Shown: positions 51,587 through 61,778, counted from the stretch's first letter. The stretch: 64,000 bases of DNA from an uncultured Eggerthellaceae bacterium (GCA_934617065.1 CAKTTY010000003.1:62001-126000), one strand, 5' to 3'. A program made the numbers and translations. Notes: a model not told the origin generated them from the sequence alone.

Positions 51587-52861
51587 TCATTTTCCGTGCT
51601 TTGCCCCACGCGAAGTAACTTGAGTCGCAGAAAACTCACCAGTCGCATCGGCAACAGGATTCGCCTCTTCGCCCGAAGGGTCCCCCTTGAAAATAACGCC
51701 ATCAGGCGAAACGATAACGCGACCCGTGCGCTTTTCGAAGTAGTACACAAAAAGCGATTTGATAGCAGCAACTGCGGGAATGGAAGCAAGCATGCCCACA
51801 ATGTTGCCAACAAAGCCCCCAACGGCAAAGCCCAAAGCAGAACCCACCATCAAAGCCATAATGACCAACGCAGGATGGATATCCACTGAATTACCCATAA
51901 TTTTCGGGGAAATAAAGGTGTAGATGAATTGCTGCACAGCAATGGTGTACACCAAGGCGACAACAGCAATAAGAGGGCTTGAGAAGACGCCCACGATTGC
52001 CGCCATGCCGCCACCTAGCCACGGGCCCACAACGGGAATGATGTTCAGCAGACCAGTGATGACACCCAAAGCCGCCGCACTGGGAATGCCCATAACGGCA
52101 AAACCAATTCCGCAACAGACACCGATAAGCATGCATTGGACCAACGTGCCCTTGATGTAGCCGCCCATAACGCGAGTGCCCGTGAGATAGATGATGTCTA
52201 AATCCTCTTGGAAACGAGGACCGAACACCCGCTTGATCTCAGCGCCCAATGCAGGCAGTTCCATAAGGACCCAAAACGCTACCACCAGTGAAAAACCAAT
52301 AACCATGGCAGAGATGGCAACGCCGGAGCCAACCGAAACCATGCCCTCCGCGCTAGCAGAGGCCATCCCGGAAAACCAGGTTCCCACCGACGAGAAAGCA
52401 TCATTCATCCAATTGGAGATACGCTCATCTTGAAGGATATAGGCGTACTGCGAATACACATCATTCCAGACGTTGCGCACCTGTGAAACTTGGTCAGCAA
52501 AGGTTTGAAGCAACGCAGTAAACTGTTCGCCCACGCCAAACATAGGCGAAAAAAGCATCCAGCTGAGCGCCGTTACCACCACGCCCATAAGGATATAGGC
52601 CACACATGTTCCCCACAGGCGGCCAATGCCTTTTCTTTCCAGATAGTTAACTGGGCCCCTCAAACAGAAAACGATGATGGTCGTCCACACAACAATGGCC
52701 ACAGGAGTGGCCAAAATGTTGAGCGCCTGTCCGAGCAAATACAAAAGAGCGAACAACACAATGATGAAGGTGCTCGTGTATAGGCGGCGACGCGATTTCA
52801 CCGTCTTCAATTCTTCTTTGCGAAACTCGCTATCTGTGAGATGAGTATCGCTATTCGTCAT
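51587..52861 (-). CDS. AI-2E/PerM-family transporter
   Basis: This 424-residue membrane protein has about eight hydrophobic helices and the AI-2E transporter signature: ILATPVAIVVWTTIIVFCLR early, GVITGLLNIIPVVGPWLGGG (about 260-280), and FISPKIMGNSVDIHPALVIM near the end. Some family members export autoinducer-2; others exchange ions. The last ~55 residues are a hydrophilic tail. It ends about 60 nt before the alaS start. Confidence 0.9.
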   Translation of the reverse strand: MTNSDTHLTDSEFRKEELKTVKSRRRLYTSTFIIVLFALLYLLGQALNILATPVAIVVWTTIIVFCLRGPVNYLERKGIGRLWGTCVAYILMGVVVTALSWMLFSPMFGVGEQFTALLQTFADQVSQVRNVWNDVYSQYAYILQDERISNWMNDAFSSVGTWFSGMASASAEGMVSVGSGVAISAMVIGFSLVVAFWVLMELPALGAEIKRVFGPRFQEDLDIIYLTGTRVMGGYIKGTLVQCMLIGVCCGIGFAVMGIPSAAALGVITGLLNIIPVVGPWLGGGMAAIVGVFSSPLIAVVALVYTIAVQQFIYTFISPKIMGNSVDIHPALVIMALMVGSALGFAVGGFVGNIVGMLASIPAVAAIKSLFVYYFEKRTGRVIVSPDGVIFKGDPSGEEANPVADATGEFSATQVTSRGAKHGK

Positions 52862-52880
52862 AGCTGGTTAAGCACTCCTA

Positions 52881-53516
52881 TTAGTTTTGAGCGGATTCGG
52901 AATCGCGAGAGATTTGAACGGAGAAAGCGTCCTTCAGGCTGGAGGACATCTCATTCGTCTGCGCCTGCGCCTCTTCGCGAGCGGCAACGGCTTCGGCTGC
53001 CTCGGCACGCTTCACATCAGCACGAGCCTGGGCGCCTGACACGCACGCCTCAACGCTGTCGAGCTTCTGATCGACCACCTGCGCAACAGCACCAACGCGA
53101 GAATCTTCTGCTTTAGCGCCCAGCGGAGCGATGCGGCTGCGAAGACGGCTGGTCACGTTGGAGAGAGCGTCCAAAGGGAGTGAAGTAATGTTGTCGAGAG
53201 ATTCAGTTGCCTTGGAGACATTACCCGTGATGGTGTTCACGTCCTCCAAGATCTGATCTACCCGCATGATCTCAAGATTTGCAGCATCAACCGTAAGAGT
53301 GATGCGCTCCATCAACGGATCGATGCGCTCAAGAGCAGGCTTTGCCGTGTCGAGCGCTTCCTTAGCCTCCACGACCAAAGGATCTACTTTTTCAAACGTT
53401 TCCTTCATAGATTTCGTAAGGGTGATGAAAAGGTATGCCATAGCACCCAGCGCAACAACGCCGGCAATGCACAGCAGCACGATTCCCACAGGAATCAGCG
53501 ATTCGAAGATTTCCAT
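52881..53516 (-). CDS. DUF948-like single-span membrane protein
   Basis: This 211-residue protein has an N-terminal membrane helix (IPVGIVLLCIAGVVALGAMA, about 8-28) followed by a long helical region with heptad-like repeats (KVDPLVVEAKEALDTAKPAL, TITGNVSKATESLDNITSL) and an Ala/Glu-rich C-terminus, the look of DUF948-type general stress/chemotaxis-like proteins. Function unknown. ATG 53516 has GAGGAGGAAAG upstream. It lies 20 nt before the AI-2E gene. Confidence 0.8.
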   Translation of the reverse strand: MEIFESLIPVGIVLLCIAGVVALGAMAYLFITLTKSMKETFEKVDPLVVEAKEALDTAKPALERIDPLMERITLTVDAANLEIMRVDQILEDVNTITGNVSKATESLDNITSLPLDALSNVTSRLRSRIAPLGAKAEDSRVGAVAQVVDQKLDSVEACVSGAQARADVKRAEAAEAVAAREEAQAQTNEMSSSLKDAFSVQISRDSESAQN

Positions 53517-53558
53517 CTTTCCTCCTCTGGTCAGGAACATAAAATTCGCATGTGCAGA

Positions 53559-54857
53559 TTACATTCTATCGGATAGAGGGGCGTCAACGCGATACCTCTC
53601 CCAACCTCGTTCCCCAGGCGTGAAAAACGCCCCACGTTCCAGGCCTTCGGGGAGATACCGCTGCTTAACGTAGCCCTCGGCGTAACTATGGGGATACAGA
53701 TACTCACCGTATTCCTCGGATCCTGGACGATGGCGGTCACGCAAGTAGTCAGGCACAGGACGAAGCGGACCGTTGCGCACCTCGTCGAGCGCTTTGCCAA
53801 TGCCGGCGTAGGCGGAACAAGATTTCGGGGCTAAAGCCATATACACTGCCGCCTGAGCCAAATTGATGCGGCACTCGGGCATACCGATAACCTCAACAGC
53901 CTTAAAGCACGCTTCGGCAACAAGAAGCGCTTGCGGATCGGCATTGCCAATGTCCTCAGACGCCGAAATGAAAATGCGACGAGCAATGAACTTCGGGTCT
54001 TCCCCGCCATCGATCATCCGAGCAAGCCAATACAAAGCCGCATCAGGGTCAGAACCACGCATCGACTTGATAAACGCCGATATCACGTCGTAGTGCATGT
54101 CCTGCTTCTTGTCGTAGGGAAGTGTGCGGTGAGGAACCGCCGTACGCACCATTTCCTCGGTAATAACCTGGGCTTTTTGAGCACGAGCCAAGTCGGAGGC
54201 AAGCGATAAGGTGTTCAGGCAACTGCGCGCATCGCCGCCGGCCAAAAGCAGCAATGCTTTGCGGGCATCTTCATCAAGCGAGAAATCCCCCCTCAAACCT
54301 CGGCTGCTTTCCAAGGCATGGTCCAAAATGGCGGAAAGAGCATCGTCGCTGAGCCTATGGAGCTCAACAATGCGCGAGCGGGATATCAAGGCCGAATTCA
54401 CTTCAAAAAAGGGGTTTTCCGTTGTGGCCCCAATCAAAACCACCACACCGTCTTCAACCGCATGAAGCAAGGCATCTTGTTGCGCGCGATTGAAACGATG
54501 AATCTCATCAACAAATAGAATGGTGCGAATGCCTCGATTTATCAGACGCTTGTCAGCATCTGAGATCTCGCGGCGCAAATCGGCAACCGTGCCACCAATA
54601 GCCGAAACCTCAACAAAATGGGCGTGGGTGGTCTCGGCTATAACGTGGGCAATGGATGTTTTCCCCGTTCCAGCAGGGCCATACAGGATAACGGAGGAAA
54701 GCGTGTCGGCTTCGATAGCGCTACGCAGCCATGTTCCTTTGCCTAACGCATCTTCTTGACCAATAAGGTCGTCGAGCGTTTGCGGACGCATGCGCACTGC
54801 CAAAGGAGCATTTGCTGCACGTTTGCTGTTTTCTATGTCTGTGAAAAGTGTGTCCAT
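53559..54857 (-). CDS. rarA: Replication-associated recombination protein A
   Basis: This 432-residue AAA+ protein (RarA/MgsA, like eukaryotic WRNIP1) acts at stalled forks. MRPQTLDDLIGQEDALG, Walker A YGPAGTGKTSIAHVIA (about 59-74), Walker B ILFVDEIHRFNRAQQDAL, sensor LIGATTENPFFEVN, and the C-terminal MRGSDPDAALYWLARMI and ASEDIGNADP are intact. It follows addA on the same strand by about 60 nt. Confidence 0.96.
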   Translation of the reverse strand: MDTLFTDIENSKRAANAPLAVRMRPQTLDDLIGQEDALGKGTWLRSAIEADTLSSVILYGPAGTGKTSIAHVIAETTHAHFVEVSAIGGTVADLRREISDADKRLINRGIRTILFVDEIHRFNRAQQDALLHAVEDGVVVLIGATTENPFFEVNSALISRSRIVELHRLSDDALSAILDHALESSRGLRGDFSLDEDARKALLLLAGGDARSCLNTLSLASDLARAQKAQVITEEMVRTAVPHRTLPYDKKQDMHYDVISAFIKSMRGSDPDAALYWLARMIDGGEDPKFIARRIFISASEDIGNADPQALLVAEACFKAVEVIGMPECRINLAQAAVYMALAPKSCSAYAGIGKALDEVRNGPLRPVPDYLRDRHRPGSEEYGEYLYPHSYAEGYVKQRYLPEGLERGAFFTPGERGWERYRVDAPLSDRM

Positions 54858-54917
54858 GAGTTGACCTTAACACGGGCGCTGGAAGAACCGCGCCCAGCGA
54901 ACCAAACCCCATACCGA

Positions 54918-57900
54918 TCACGCAGAAAGACTTTGCGCGTAGGCTGAAAGAACAGCCTGTTCCAGCACTTCCCTATCCTGCTCCGTAAAGGTATATTCCA
55001 CCGTTTGCGGCTGAGATGCATCTGCGACGCTTTCCTGCTCCACGCGGACGAACGTAGCCGTAACCCGAGGACTTCCCTGGGCCATAAGCGCCAGCGCATA
55101 GCATTGAGCTTGAAGAAGATGTTTACCGAACACCCGTGCGGCAGATTCGTCGGGTGAGCCCCCCGTCTTGTAATCAACCAAGAAGGCAGAACCATCCTCA
55201 TCAAACGAAACCGCATCGATTTCGCCTTCCAGGTATACCGCATTCGAGGCAACACCCAAACACACCATGAACGGCACTTCGGCCCGAGGGACGCCCTTGG
55301 CCACCAACGCACGAGCGATATCGCTTGCAAACCACCTATCGAGCGCAACACCCAGTCGCAACTCCTGCGATGGGGTTAACCCCTGAGCGCGCACCTGGGA
55401 AGCAATCACCTCGGCTGCGGGACGCTTCAGCTCAAACCCATCGAATTGAGCTATGGCGCGCTGTGCCAAACGGTGAAATGCCGTACCTAGCGCTGTGGCA
55501 TTTTCCTCAAAGAGAGCCTGGTCAACCTCGAACATGGGCGACTTGGATGCTTCATCGGGATCTGGATTCCAATGGGAGGCATCGCCAATCGAAGAGTACG
55601 AGAACACCTCTTCACGAGAAGCATGATATGGCTGGCAATACGGCGCAGGCGGCAAGGGGGACGCAGGGATAGTAAACGGCTTCCCTTCCTCGACAACACG
55701 CTCCACCCGTTCGGCAGGGGTATCAAGCACCGTCAGCTCAAAATCCATAGGCGCGCTTCCACCGTAATCGAGCTTCTGCATCGGGGCGTTTGCCGAAGCT
55801 TCCCACTGAAGCGCCTCATGCAGATCGTCAAGAATGCCTTTGCCTTCGTATGAAAAGTTCTTATTGCCCGAATGCGCCACACCGATGAACAACGACTTGC
55901 TGGCACGAGTCAGGGCAACGTACAGCAAACGGCGGGCCTCGGACAGCTCCTGGCTGGCAACATAGCCTTTCAGGGAAAGCATCAGATCCTGATAAGTTGA
56001 CGCCTGCATTATATCGGCCCCTGGCTCATCGCTCTGCTCCATAAACTCATGGAGGCCTTGGATGGTTTTGCGAACCGAACGCAGCATCGGCGAATCGATC
56101 CCAACATAGGTTGATGCCGCAATGTTTTCAGCAACCAAGCTTTCAGCCTTTCCCGAAAGGCGTAGATCGGCCAAGGCAACATGGGGAAATTCAAGACCTT
56201 TGCTTGCATGAACCGTCATTATTCGCACAAAATTCGAGCTGCTGGCAGAAAGCGTTCCAGGGGCAAGCTTCAACGTGGCCAAGTCGCTCTCAAAGCGATC
56301 CGCCGTTCGGGCAAGCCCCAGCCCCAATTTCTCAACATCCTCCAACATTCGCAGCGCCTTGCCAAGGTTACCCACAATGGCCTGACCCTGAGCCTGCTCG
56401 CCTTCAAGGCGAATGAGCCACCCGCTCGAACGCAGCAAGGTGCGTACCCCTGCCGCCACACCGAAGCGGCGAACCGAATCAAACGCCGCATCGAGGCAGA
56501 TGTGGGCAAAGTCGATTTGGTCCTCTTGCTCGGGAGCAAGACCCGTAAGCCCCTTTTCATCCTTCCAGGCAGCAAATCCGTCAGCCAGAGTCCTGCGAAA
56601 CCTACGGCCCTGACGGCTGGCTCCTGTAGCCAAGTGAAGCAAGGCGTCATCGCCCAAAGCGAACAGGGGCGAAGTGAGCACCGCGTAGAGAGCCTCGTTA
56701 TCGGTACAGCTCGAAAACAGACGCACCACAGAAGCAACCAACTTAACTTCCTGGGAATTCGAGAACGTAGACCCCCCGGCAACCAGGCACTCAAAGCCCG
56801 CATCGCGCAAAGCCTGCGCATATACACCAACATTTGACATGTTTCCCAAAAGCAAAACCATATCAGAAGGCGAAGCTGGATTGCTTGGGTCATCGCGCAA
56901 GCCAGCAAAGTGCTCGGCAATGCGACGAGCGCACGCAAGGCGTCCCGCCCCTAGGCCAGGACCCCCCACCTTACAATCAAATAGGGCCATGGAAACACGA
57001 GGACGCATCTCAAAGAGCAGATCCTCTTGGTTATTCACTGCTCCCTTAGGTGCCAACGAAAGGAATCGATCGCCAAATACCTGTGGCTGCGAAAATACCT
57101 TGTCCACAAAGGAAAGCACATCGGCGTGACTTCTGAAATTGTCGGGAAGGCTCACAAACTGAGCCTCGGGGCACTCCGCTTCAAGGCTTTCGCGATAGCC
57201 GAAAAAGACGTTTACGTCGGCACCGCGAAAACGGTAGATGCTCTGCTGAGCATCACCAACCGTGCACACGTTGGAAAGCCCAGGCTGAGCAAGCGCGCTC
57301 ACCAAGGCAACCTGGAGTTCGTCGGTATCCTGGAACTCATCGATCATGATGATCTTAAACTGGCGTCGGTAGGCATCGGCGATTTCAGGGTAATCGGCCA
57401 ACGCATGATAGGCCATGCGAAGAAGATCGACGTTGTCGATATTCGCAGCACCCTTCAGGCGCTGATATTCTTCATCGACAGCACGAGCTATACGCAGCAA
57501 CGCCTGAACATCGCAAGCTGAAAAAGCCGCTTCCACCTGACCTGCAGCAAATGCATAAGCGTCACGGTACTCCGCAAAAAAGGTAGGGTCGCTTTCCTTC
57601 ACACGGTATTTGGGGCTGGTTTTGGGAAATGAGAAGAAAGCCTCGACAAAACGAGCAGCCTCGAAATCAGGATCCGAAAACGAGGTACAGCCACCGTACT
57701 CCAGAAGATACTCATTGGCCATTTCCAAGGCTGCTGTTGCCGCATCATGATTTTTGGCATCGGTCTTTCCCTGCTTGGGCAATCCCTCAAGGCAGGAGAC
57801 AAACGTCTCTCCCAGTTCGACCATCTGACGCATGAGCGCAGAAGGATCCCCTTCCACTTCAGGAACCACAACGGCGTCAAAGCCCCCTGGCAAAGCAAGG

Positions 57901-58445
57901 GCGCGCGAAGTGATCTTGTGAACCCAGGCTTCGATACTGGACGAGGCCGCGCCCTGAGAATAAACGTCGAGAGAGCCCACAAAGCTCTTCAATGCCGCGT
58001 CATTGCCACCCTGGATCCGTTTGATAACGATATCAAACGCCTCATCGTAATAGCACTTGGATTCCGTTTCCGAGATTACTGAAAAAGCAGGGTCTATACC
58101 AAGCTCAAGAGCGTGTTCGCGAAGCACTCGAGAGCACATTCCATGAATAGTGGAAATCCACGCATCATCGACCTTCAACGCCTCTTCGACCAAGCCCATG
58201 CCCGCAAGCTGGCGCTTAATACGGGACTTCAGCTCAGCTGCCGCTTTCTTGGTAAAGGTAATTGCCATAACCTGATCGATGCTCTGCAAGGGCGAGGCAT
58301 CAGGGCCGCCCTCTGAAAGCGCGTAGGCAATGCGCTGGGTTAACGTAAAGGTTTTGCCGCTGCCCGCACCAGCAGAAACCATAAGCGGCTTATCCAGGGT
58401 CGTGATAATCTGACGCTGGCCAGGAGTGCAGGTATCAAGATTCAC
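54918..58445 (-). CDS. addA: ATP-dependent helicase/nuclease subunit A (AddA-like)
   Basis: This 1175-residue UvrD/RecB-type protein has motif I LMVSAGAGSGKTFTLTQRI (about 21-39), motif II IIMIDEFQDTDEL, motif III VGDAQQSIYRFRGADV, and the later motifs VHASKGLEFPHVALADLRL and ARRLLYVALTRASKSLFIG. A PD-(D/E)XK nuclease domain ends it, with EGEIDAVSFDEDGSAFLVDY then KTGG about 80 residues from the C-terminus. AddAB resects double-strand breaks for RecA and responds to Chi. The GTG at 58445 overlaps the addB stop (GTGA) and has AAGAGG upstream; the frame upstream is inside addB. Confidence 0.94.
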   Translation of the reverse strand: MNLDTCTPGQRQIITTLDKPLMVSAGAGSGKTFTLTQRIAYALSEGGPDASPLQSIDQVMAITFTKKAAAELKSRIKRQLAGMGLVEEALKVDDAWISTIHGMCSRVLREHALELGIDPAFSVISETESKCYYDEAFDIVIKRIQGGNDAALKSFVGSLDVYSQGAASSSIEAWVHKITSRALALPGGFDAVVVPEVEGDPSALMRQMVELGETFVSCLEGLPKQGKTDAKNHDAATAALEMANEYLLEYGGCTSFSDPDFEAARFVEAFFSFPKTSPKYRVKESDPTFFAEYRDAYAFAAGQVEAAFSACDVQALLRIARAVDEEYQRLKGAANIDNVDLLRMAYHALADYPEIADAYRRQFKIIMIDEFQDTDELQVALVSALAQPGLSNVCTVGDAQQSIYRFRGADVNVFFGYRESLEAECPEAQFVSLPDNFRSHADVLSFVDKVFSQPQVFGDRFLSLAPKGAVNNQEDLLFEMRPRVSMALFDCKVGGPGLGAGRLACARRIAEHFAGLRDDPSNPASPSDMVLLLGNMSNVGVYAQALRDAGFECLVAGGSTFSNSQEVKLVASVVRLFSSCTDNEALYAVLTSPLFALGDDALLHLATGASRQGRRFRRTLADGFAAWKDEKGLTGLAPEQEDQIDFAHICLDAAFDSVRRFGVAAGVRTLLRSSGWLIRLEGEQAQGQAIVGNLGKALRMLEDVEKLGLGLARTADRFESDLATLKLAPGTLSASSSNFVRIMTVHASKGLEFPHVALADLRLSGKAESLVAENIAASTYVGIDSPMLRSVRKTIQGLHEFMEQSDEPGADIMQASTYQDLMLSLKGYVASQELSEARRLLYVALTRASKSLFIGVAHSGNKNFSYEGKGILDDLHEALQWEASANAPMQKLDYGGSAPMDFELTVLDTPAERVERVVEEGKPFTIPASPLPPAPYCQPYHASREEVFSYSSIGDASHWNPDPDEASKSPMFEVDQALFEENATALGTAFHRLAQRAIAQFDGFELKRPAAEVIASQVRAQGLTPSQELRLGVALDRWFASDIARALVAKGVPRAEVPFMVCLGVASNAVYLEGEIDAVSFDEDGSAFLVDYKTGGSPDESAARVFGKHLLQAQCYALALMAQGSPRVTATFVRVEQESVADASQPQTVEYTFTEQDREVLEQAVLSAYAQSLSA

Positions 58446-61117
58446 GAGAGCCTCTTTTCGCAGTAGCGGACCGGACAATACGTACATGAAGATTCGCAGA
58501 GAGGATTGGGAGCAATATTGCCTTCCAGAAGATCGGCAATGCGCTTGCCCACTTCTTGTTCGACCATGTCTAGATACGATTCAAAGTTCATGTTCACACC
58601 ACAAGCACTCCGCGCAAACCCCGTAACATCAAGCAGGGACGAATCAAACGAACCGGCAATGGAGCCAGCTGGCTCTTGAGCCCTATAGCTCAGGTACAAG
58701 GCGCCAACAGGGCGCGCAGAATCAATAATGCGGCGCAGCGCCTGCGCATAAACAAGCGTCTGGATCTTAGGCGGAATATGGAACTCCTCCTGTTCGTCGG
58801 GATCGAACCCCGCATCATGCCCCAAAACGCCACCTTTATAGTCAATCACCGCATAATGACCGTGCTCGGCATCGATATCAACCCTGTCAACGCGGCCCAT
58901 GAGGCGCACACCCGCATAATCAACGCCTTCGCCAGGCTCAATTGACAGCTCAAACTGCCAAGGGGTAAATCGGGGCAGCATACGAGCTTGAACGTTAAGA
59001 TTGCCAATCAACGTTTGCTTCAATCGATTCGCCTGAGCATGCTCCGCGGACGAAAGAGGAAGGTAGCGCACACCTTCAGCTTGTACCTGCTTGGCAAGCT
59101 CTTCATCGAATACGCGACTCAAGCAAAGTTGAGCCTGTTCCAGATTTCCAGGAGCAACGCGTTTGGCGGAGATATCTTGCTCCAGACAACGGTAGAACGA
59201 TTCCCAAACCGAATGCACGAAAACGCCTTGCTCCAAAGGCCCGAACAGTTCGTCGGGCGCTTCAGGGCGCAAACGCCTTGCCGTATACCAGCGATATGGG
59301 CAATTCACGTATTCCTCTATCGCAGAGGGAGAAAGCACAACGGTAGCTGGATCGTCGGGGGCCCGAAACAGAGAAAGCAACGGTTTGGAAGATTCGCCCA
59401 CGATGCCTAGCGCAAAAGCCGGTATCACGATGGAATCGGGCTTTTCGCCACCCGCCTGGTAATTCGACGCGTAAGTGTTGCGCGAACCGCCTTCATCGCG
59501 GGTGGCAACAACATCATGCAGGTGCTGAGGTATTCCGAAGCTGTCAAGCTCCTCATCCCCCTCCCGCAGGCACTCGCAGAACTCGTCAAGCACAAAAGAA
59601 GGGTATACATCTTCGTCGCCGCCAGCATTCAACACGCGCTCACACGCAAAGTACCTTGTTGCACACCCCTTCACGCGCTCAAAAGCAAAACGCGCATCCT
59701 GCAGGGAATGGCGAGGAACCTGAATACCGAGCTTCTCTTCAAGCGTAACCAATGCATTATGCGATTCACCTGCAGAAATGTAGCGCGCATCCAAATCGCA
59801 ACGAACGACAACGTCGAAACGGCTCTGCGCAGAAAGCGAAGATGCTTGCGAAGCGTCCAACACCACAACCCTATTGCCGCCAGAGCCGCACGTGCGTGAA
59901 ACGTCAACTGCAAGCGAAGACAACGCAAACGCGAACGCCTCGGGGCCTATCTCCCAACGACGGGCGGCTTCGTACACACCGCGCAAGGCCACAATGGCAA
60001 TTTGCTGCTCGAAAACGGAAGCCGCATCAAGCCCACGCAGCTCTTCCGACAGGTCGATGAATCTGTCGAGCAAAAGCGAAGCATCGGCATCGGCCACCAA
60101 TTCCTCGAACAAATCGTAGGTTTCCGTGACCAGATGCATCATGGCCTGAAGTTCTTCGAAAGAAAGCGCCCTGTCTCCACGAACCGAAGCATCGATTTTG
60201 GCAGCAGCCTGAACGGAAATGCCGGAAAAAGGAGACGACGCGAAATCCATCAAAGCGCGCGGATCGTGACGATCGTCAAGAATGAACTCACGAATCGCAA
60301 GGTAGGCACGACCAAAATGCGTTTCCGCAAAAGGCTTTCGCGCCCGAAGAACGCATTCGCATCCGTGAGCAGAAAGCGCTTCGGACAGCGTTTCATACAC
60401 CGAACAAGGGCGCGAAGTAACCACTAAGACGCTCCCCGCCCTCCCCTTAGCAGACAACGCTTCGCAAGCCTGGCGAACATAGCTGGATATGAGCGCGTTT
60501 TCCGCAGATGGGCCTGAAGCAAAAAGGAACTGAGGCTGCACGCCTTCCTTCAAACCGGTGATGCAATCAGCACCATCGCCAAGGGCGGCACAGGGTATCC
60601 CCGCCCTTTCGGTGAACTGGACAAAGCATGGAGGCAGTTCCACCCCTTCAGCCAGCGTAAAGGAAATTTCCCAGTTGACACCCAAAAGCGCATTGAGGGC
60701 ATCGCCCTGTTCGATAAATCCGCGTCGCAACAGAGCAGCCCGATACGGCTCCACTAAAGCAAGAATACTGCGCTCTTGCGCCGAAAGAGCAGTTGGCGGA
60801 TTGTCGACTACCGCTTCAAGGGCGTCAAAGCCAATTGCCTCAGAAAAGAAACGGCACACAAGAGCAATGCCACCATCGGTAAGCTCGAGCGCCCCAGCCC
60901 CAGAGGATTGCCCGAGCAAAGAGCGAACGGCAAAAGAACGGTCGAGCGAAGAGACCAGTGTACGGCCATCGCCATACAGCTCCCAAGCATCAGCAAGCCA
61001 TGCGGCAAGCGTGGTTGCCTCAACGCCGAAGCAAGCGCCCTGACCCTTAGCAGCAAGCTGCTTCCTGTACGAAAGAGCTTGATCGTAGGTGTTGAAGATA
61101 ACTGCATTCCTTGTCAC
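58442..61117 (-). CDS. addB: ATP-dependent nuclease subunit B (AddB-like)
   Basis: This 891-residue protein is the AddA partner. Its C-terminal third has VVLSPSAIEEYVNCPYRWYT (first cluster Cys), DRVDIDAEHGHYAVIDYKGG (nuclease Asp and Lys) and a terminal CESSCTYCPVRYCEK (three more Cys), the pattern of AddB's 4Fe-4S-stapled nuclease. The N-terminal helicase-like half is degenerate; no clean Walker A is visible. GTG 61117 has GAGGA upstream. It is shorter than the ~1150-residue Bacillus AddB but within the range seen in Actinobacteria-type relatives. Confidence 0.88.
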   Translation of the reverse strand: MTRNAVIFNTYDQALSYRKQLAAKGQGACFGVEATTLAAWLADAWELYGDGRTLVSSLDRSFAVRSLLGQSSGAGALELTDGGIALVCRFFSEAIGFDALEAVVDNPPTALSAQERSILALVEPYRAALLRRGFIEQGDALNALLGVNWEISFTLAEGVELPPCFVQFTERAGIPCAALGDGADCITGLKEGVQPQFLFASGPSAENALISSYVRQACEALSAKGRAGSVLVVTSRPCSVYETLSEALSAHGCECVLRARKPFAETHFGRAYLAIREFILDDRHDPRALMDFASSPFSGISVQAAAKIDASVRGDRALSFEELQAMMHLVTETYDLFEELVADADASLLLDRFIDLSEELRGLDAASVFEQQIAIVALRGVYEAARRWEIGPEAFAFALSSLAVDVSRTCGSGGNRVVVLDASQASSLSAQSRFDVVVRCDLDARYISAGESHNALVTLEEKLGIQVPRHSLQDARFAFERVKGCATRYFACERVLNAGGDEDVYPSFVLDEFCECLREGDEELDSFGIPQHLHDVVATRDEGGSRNTYASNYQAGGEKPDSIVIPAFALGIVGESSKPLLSLFRAPDDPATVVLSPSAIEEYVNCPYRWYTARRLRPEAPDELFGPLEQGVFVHSVWESFYRCLEQDISAKRVAPGNLEQAQLCLSRVFDEELAKQVQAEGVRYLPLSSAEHAQANRLKQTLIGNLNVQARMLPRFTPWQFELSIEPGEGVDYAGVRLMGRVDRVDIDAEHGHYAVIDYKGGVLGHDAGFDPDEQEEFHIPPKIQTLVYAQALRRIIDSARPVGALYLSYRAQEPAGSIAGSFDSSLLDVTGFARSACGVNMNFESYLDMVEQEVGKRIADLLEGNIAPNPLCESSCTYCPVRYCEKRLS

Positions 61118-61220
61118 TGAGCATTCCTCTATATTTGGTGGCCATTGTGGGTTTTCGAATACTGCAACACGTTGTGTGTCAAGACTTTTTCTTTATCACG
61201 ATATACCTATACTGAAGTTA

Positions 61221-61377
61221 GCCGATCCCGTGTCTGCGATGGACCGATGACATTTAATTGGGAGCCTCAGATTGCGTGTGGAATGGAGATTCGCATCTGT
61301 TGATGCGAAAGCCAGGAACCAAGCTGCGGGCACCCACCTAGCTAGGTGGGTTCATCCAATTAGCGGGGTCGGTTTTT
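61221..61377 (+). ncRNA. Candidate structured RNA with closing stem and poly-T
   Basis: A TATACT at 61208-61213 would start transcription at 61221, exactly where CCGATCCCG (61222-61230) begins; this pairs with CGGGGTCGG (61364-61372), followed by TTTTT. Inside, TAATTGG (61255-61261) pairs with CCAATTA (61356-61362), TTCGCATC with GATGCGAA (61290-61297 and 61302-61309), and 61332-61351 is a perfect 20-nt palindrome. No plus-strand gene clearly follows, so a free-standing RNA of about 155 nt is likely. Size and long closing stem recall 6S RNA, but I cannot assign a family. A 37-codon frame (61380-61493) begins right after the T-run. Confidence 0.5.
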
Positions 61378-61489
61378 CTATGCCAAAATGTGCTGTCTTC
61401 ACCAGCAATTGCTCCGAAAACCTGCTTCTTTTGGAAGCACAAAACCCCAAGGCCAACCGTTACCCGCAGATCAACCTCGGGGCGAACGC

Positions 61490-61738
61490 TTAATGAACCG
61501 CGCCGTAAACATAGCCCCATCCATGAGAAGAGAGCGATGAATTTATCTGGCCGCAAAGACGATCTCGGGTGTAGAGACCAGGAGGCAACAGGTTAAGAAC
61601 CTCCATGAGCTCGCTGTTGAGTCCGTAAGCCTCACCCTCCAACACCACTTCAAGCCTCATATAATCCTCACGGCCGATAAACAGCCTGTCGATAAATTCC
61701 TGGAGCACACCGTAGTCGGAGCTTTTTTCTCGTGCCAC
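61490..61738 (-). CDS. Small unknown protein
   Basis: I do not recognise this 82-residue protein. It is slightly acidic with no membrane segment. Its start is a GTG at 61738 preceded by AGAGGGAAGC, a strong SD, which supports it being real. It lies about 40 nt downstream of the methyltransferase-like gene on the same strand and is probably co-transcribed. Sequence such as EFIDRLFIGREDYMRLEVVL suggests a compact helical/strand fold. Confidence 0.65.
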   Translation of the reverse strand: MAREKSSDYGVLQEFIDRLFIGREDYMRLEVVLEGEAYGLNSELMEVLNLLPPGLYTRDRLCGQINSSLSSHGWGYVYGAVH

Positions 61739-61778
61739 GCTTCCCTCTTTCTATAGCAATAACGCAAGCGCGGAGACG

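Noticed and set aside
61340..61362. tRNA T-arm-like GGTTCATCC
   Set aside because: No acceptor, anticodon or D arm can be folded around it; it belongs to the palindrome and helix of the RNA candidate.
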